NCBI GenBank assembly: GCA_030624325.1
Contig: JAUXKJ010000031.1
Coordinates: 1 to 5,828 of the forward strand
Reading direction: 5' to 3'
DNA length: 5,828 nt
Origin: Nitrososphaerota archaeon
Lineage (GTDB): Archaea > Thermoproteota > Nitrososphaeria > Nitrososphaerales > Nitrosopumilaceae
A model generated the notes under the pieces. That model made no database searches, was not told where the DNA came from, and saw only the letters and a program-made list of their open reading frames with translations. Position numbers and translations under genes: made by a program. Below, piece after piece: positions 5,234 to 5,828 of the stretch (positions are counted from its first letter, which is position 1; each line of letters starts with the position of its first letter).

Positions 5234-5638
5234 ATGGCTTCTGGACAACAAATACCACCCTGGCTGCAAGAACAATTAGTAAAAATGCAACAAGCTCAGC
5301 AAAATTTACAATCAATTATGGCTCAAAAACAGCAATTGGAGTTAGAGCAACTAGAGTCTGATAAAGCATTAGAAGAGTTAAAGAAGGCAGGTGATGATGA
5401 CGATGTCTATAAACACGCAGGTTCAATTCTCATAAAATCAAACAAAAAAGACCTCATTGCAGAGCTTGAAGAACGAAAAGAATTGGCAAATACACGAGTT
5501 ACTGTTCTGGGAAAACAGGAGACAAGAATTAAAGAAACAATAAAGGAACAGGAATCAAAAATTAATCAGATGGTTAAAAGTTCATCTTCAGGAGCTACTA
5601 GTTCTAATACTCCCCCAAAACCAGAGCCACCCAAATAA
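5234..5638 (+). CDS. pfdB: Prefoldin subunit beta
   Basis: Prefoldin beta assembles with alpha (2 alpha, 4 beta) into the jellyfish-shaped ATP-independent chaperone that holds nascent proteins and passes them to the thermosome. The 134-residue protein has a long N-terminal coiled coil (about 10-52, rich in Gln, Leu and Glu). A beta hairpin follows, including DDDVYKHAGSILIKSNKKDL (55-74), which is the family's YK-x-x-G-x-ILIK signature. A second coiled coil (about 75-113) contains AELEERKELANTRVTVLGKQ. The ATG at 5234 is chosen because the three upstream codons (from TTG 5225) add only MIQ, and the ATG begins the family-like MASGQQIPPW. The last 20 residues (115-134) form a Ser- and Pro-rich, probably disordered tail, making the protein slightly longer than the common 115-125. 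It is 25 nt after pcc1 on the same strand. Confidence 0.94.
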   Translation: MASGQQIPPWLQEQLVKMQQAQQNLQSIMAQKQQLELEQLESDKALEELKKAGDDDDVYKHAGSILIKSNKKDLIAELEERKELANTRVTVLGKQETRIKETIKEQESKINQMVKSSSSGATSSNTPPKPEPPK

Positions 5639-5645
5639 AATATTA
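5633..5645 (+). promoter_or_regulatory. Possible TATA box of the ERCC4 nuclease gene, overlapping the prefoldin stop
   Basis: AAATAAAATATTA includes the prefoldin beta TAA stop and is centred about 29 bp before the GTG at 5668. No Shine-Dalgarno is present in the 29-nt gap. The spacing is the same as for the other gap-preceded genes here, but the AT-rich background makes a chance match easy. Confidence 0.3.
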
Positions 5646-5667
5646 ACATACAAAACAAATCTTTCTT

Positions 5668-5828
5668 GTGAATCTTAACAAACTGCGAATAGTTATCGAT
5701 GAGAGAGAAAAAAAGAGTGGGATTCCAGATCTGTTAAAGGCAGTTGGTGTCAATACTGAGATTAAGACTCTACCAATTGGTGATTACATTGTTGCACCTG
5801 AAACCGTTGTAGAAAGAAAAAGCATTCG
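5668..5828 (+). CDS. xpf: ERCC4/XPF-type DNA repair nuclease, N-terminal part, cut by window edge
   Basis: This is the start of an XPF/ERCC4-family structure-specific endonuclease, which cleaves branched DNA such as flaps and forks in repair. I translated it from GTG 5668-5670, and 53 complete codons are present. The protein reads LRIVIDEREKKSGIPDLLKA (6-25), with Asp11 and Glu14 at the usual nuclease positions. GDYIVAPETVVERKS (38-52) then gives the GD-Xn-ERK active-site motif (Gly38-Asp39, Glu49-Arg50-Lys51). The nuclease domain starts at the very N-terminus, so the protein lacks the helicase domain of euryarchaeal Hef and resembles the short crenarchaeal XPF, which works with PCNA. The C-terminal helix-hairpin-helix domain should lie beyond the edge. 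There is a 29-nt gap after prefoldin beta; membership of the same transcript is uncertain. The family is firm, but the gene symbol is an inference. Confidence 0.85.
   Translation, partial: MNLNKLRIVIDEREKKSGIPDLLKAVGVNTEIKTLPIGDYIVAPETVVERKSI

Noticed and set aside
1..5828. A previously undescribed system, mobile element or CRISPR array
   Set aside because: Every sizeable stretch is explained by conserved informational genes in a known archaeal order. No recombinase, direct-repeat array, toxin-antitoxin pair or unexplained gene cluster was seen on either strand.

Overview
This AT-rich 5.8-kb window is an archaeal informational-gene region, most likely from an ammonia-oxidising Thaumarchaeota (Nitrososphaerota) of the Nitrosopumilus type. 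The archaeal assignment rests on solid protein families: Rrp4/Rrp41/Rrp42 exosome, archaeal SBDS, Rpo3/RpoD, eL18, eL43, Pcc1, prefoldin beta and an XPF-type nuclease. The narrower thaumarchaeal assignment is inferred from base composition, protein character and an Rpo3 that lacks the ferredoxin-like Fe-S insert. No bacterial, viral or mobile-element gene is visible.

The layout is two divergent blocks separated by an 88-bp intergenic region (1756-1843). The leftward (minus strand) block is rpoD, rpl18e, rpl13 and rps9, with rps9 cut by the left edge. This is the classical archaeal cluster of an RNA polymerase subunit with ribosomal proteins. The rpl18e/rpl13 pair overlaps by 8 bp and the rpl13/rps9 pair by 4 bp (ATGA). 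The rightward (plus strand) block is SBDS, rrp4, rrp41, rrp42, rpl37ae, pcc1, the prefoldin beta gene and the start of an ERCC4/XPF nuclease gene, cut by the right edge. This is the archaeal exosome superoperon. From SBDS through rrp42 the genes overlap by 1 bp, lie 2 nt apart, or abut, and rpl37ae overlaps pcc1 by 17 bp.

Functionally, the right block joins ribosome maturation (SBDS), 3'-to-5' RNA decay and tailing (Rrp4 cap on the Rrp41/Rrp42 ring), a large-subunit zinc-ribbon protein (eL43), tRNA t6A modification (Pcc1 of KEOPS), co-translational folding (prefoldin) and DNA repair (XPF-like nuclease). The left block supplies RNA polymerase assembly and ribosome structure. Several genes start with TTG or GTG. 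The genes preceded by an intergenic gap lack a Shine-Dalgarno (SD) sequence but have an A/T-rich TATA-like element centred about 29-30 bp upstream of the start codon, which suggests leaderless or near-leaderless mRNAs. Some internal genes instead have clear SD sequences.

No stretch longer than 88 bp lacks a gene. I found no RNA gene, CRISPR array, insertion sequence or convincing terminator, and no previously undescribed system. The features most worth a second look are the tandem 8-residue repeat at the uL13 N-terminus, the Rpb3-like zinc motif in Rpo3, and the compact promoter arrangement with TATA-like elements overlapping stop codons.
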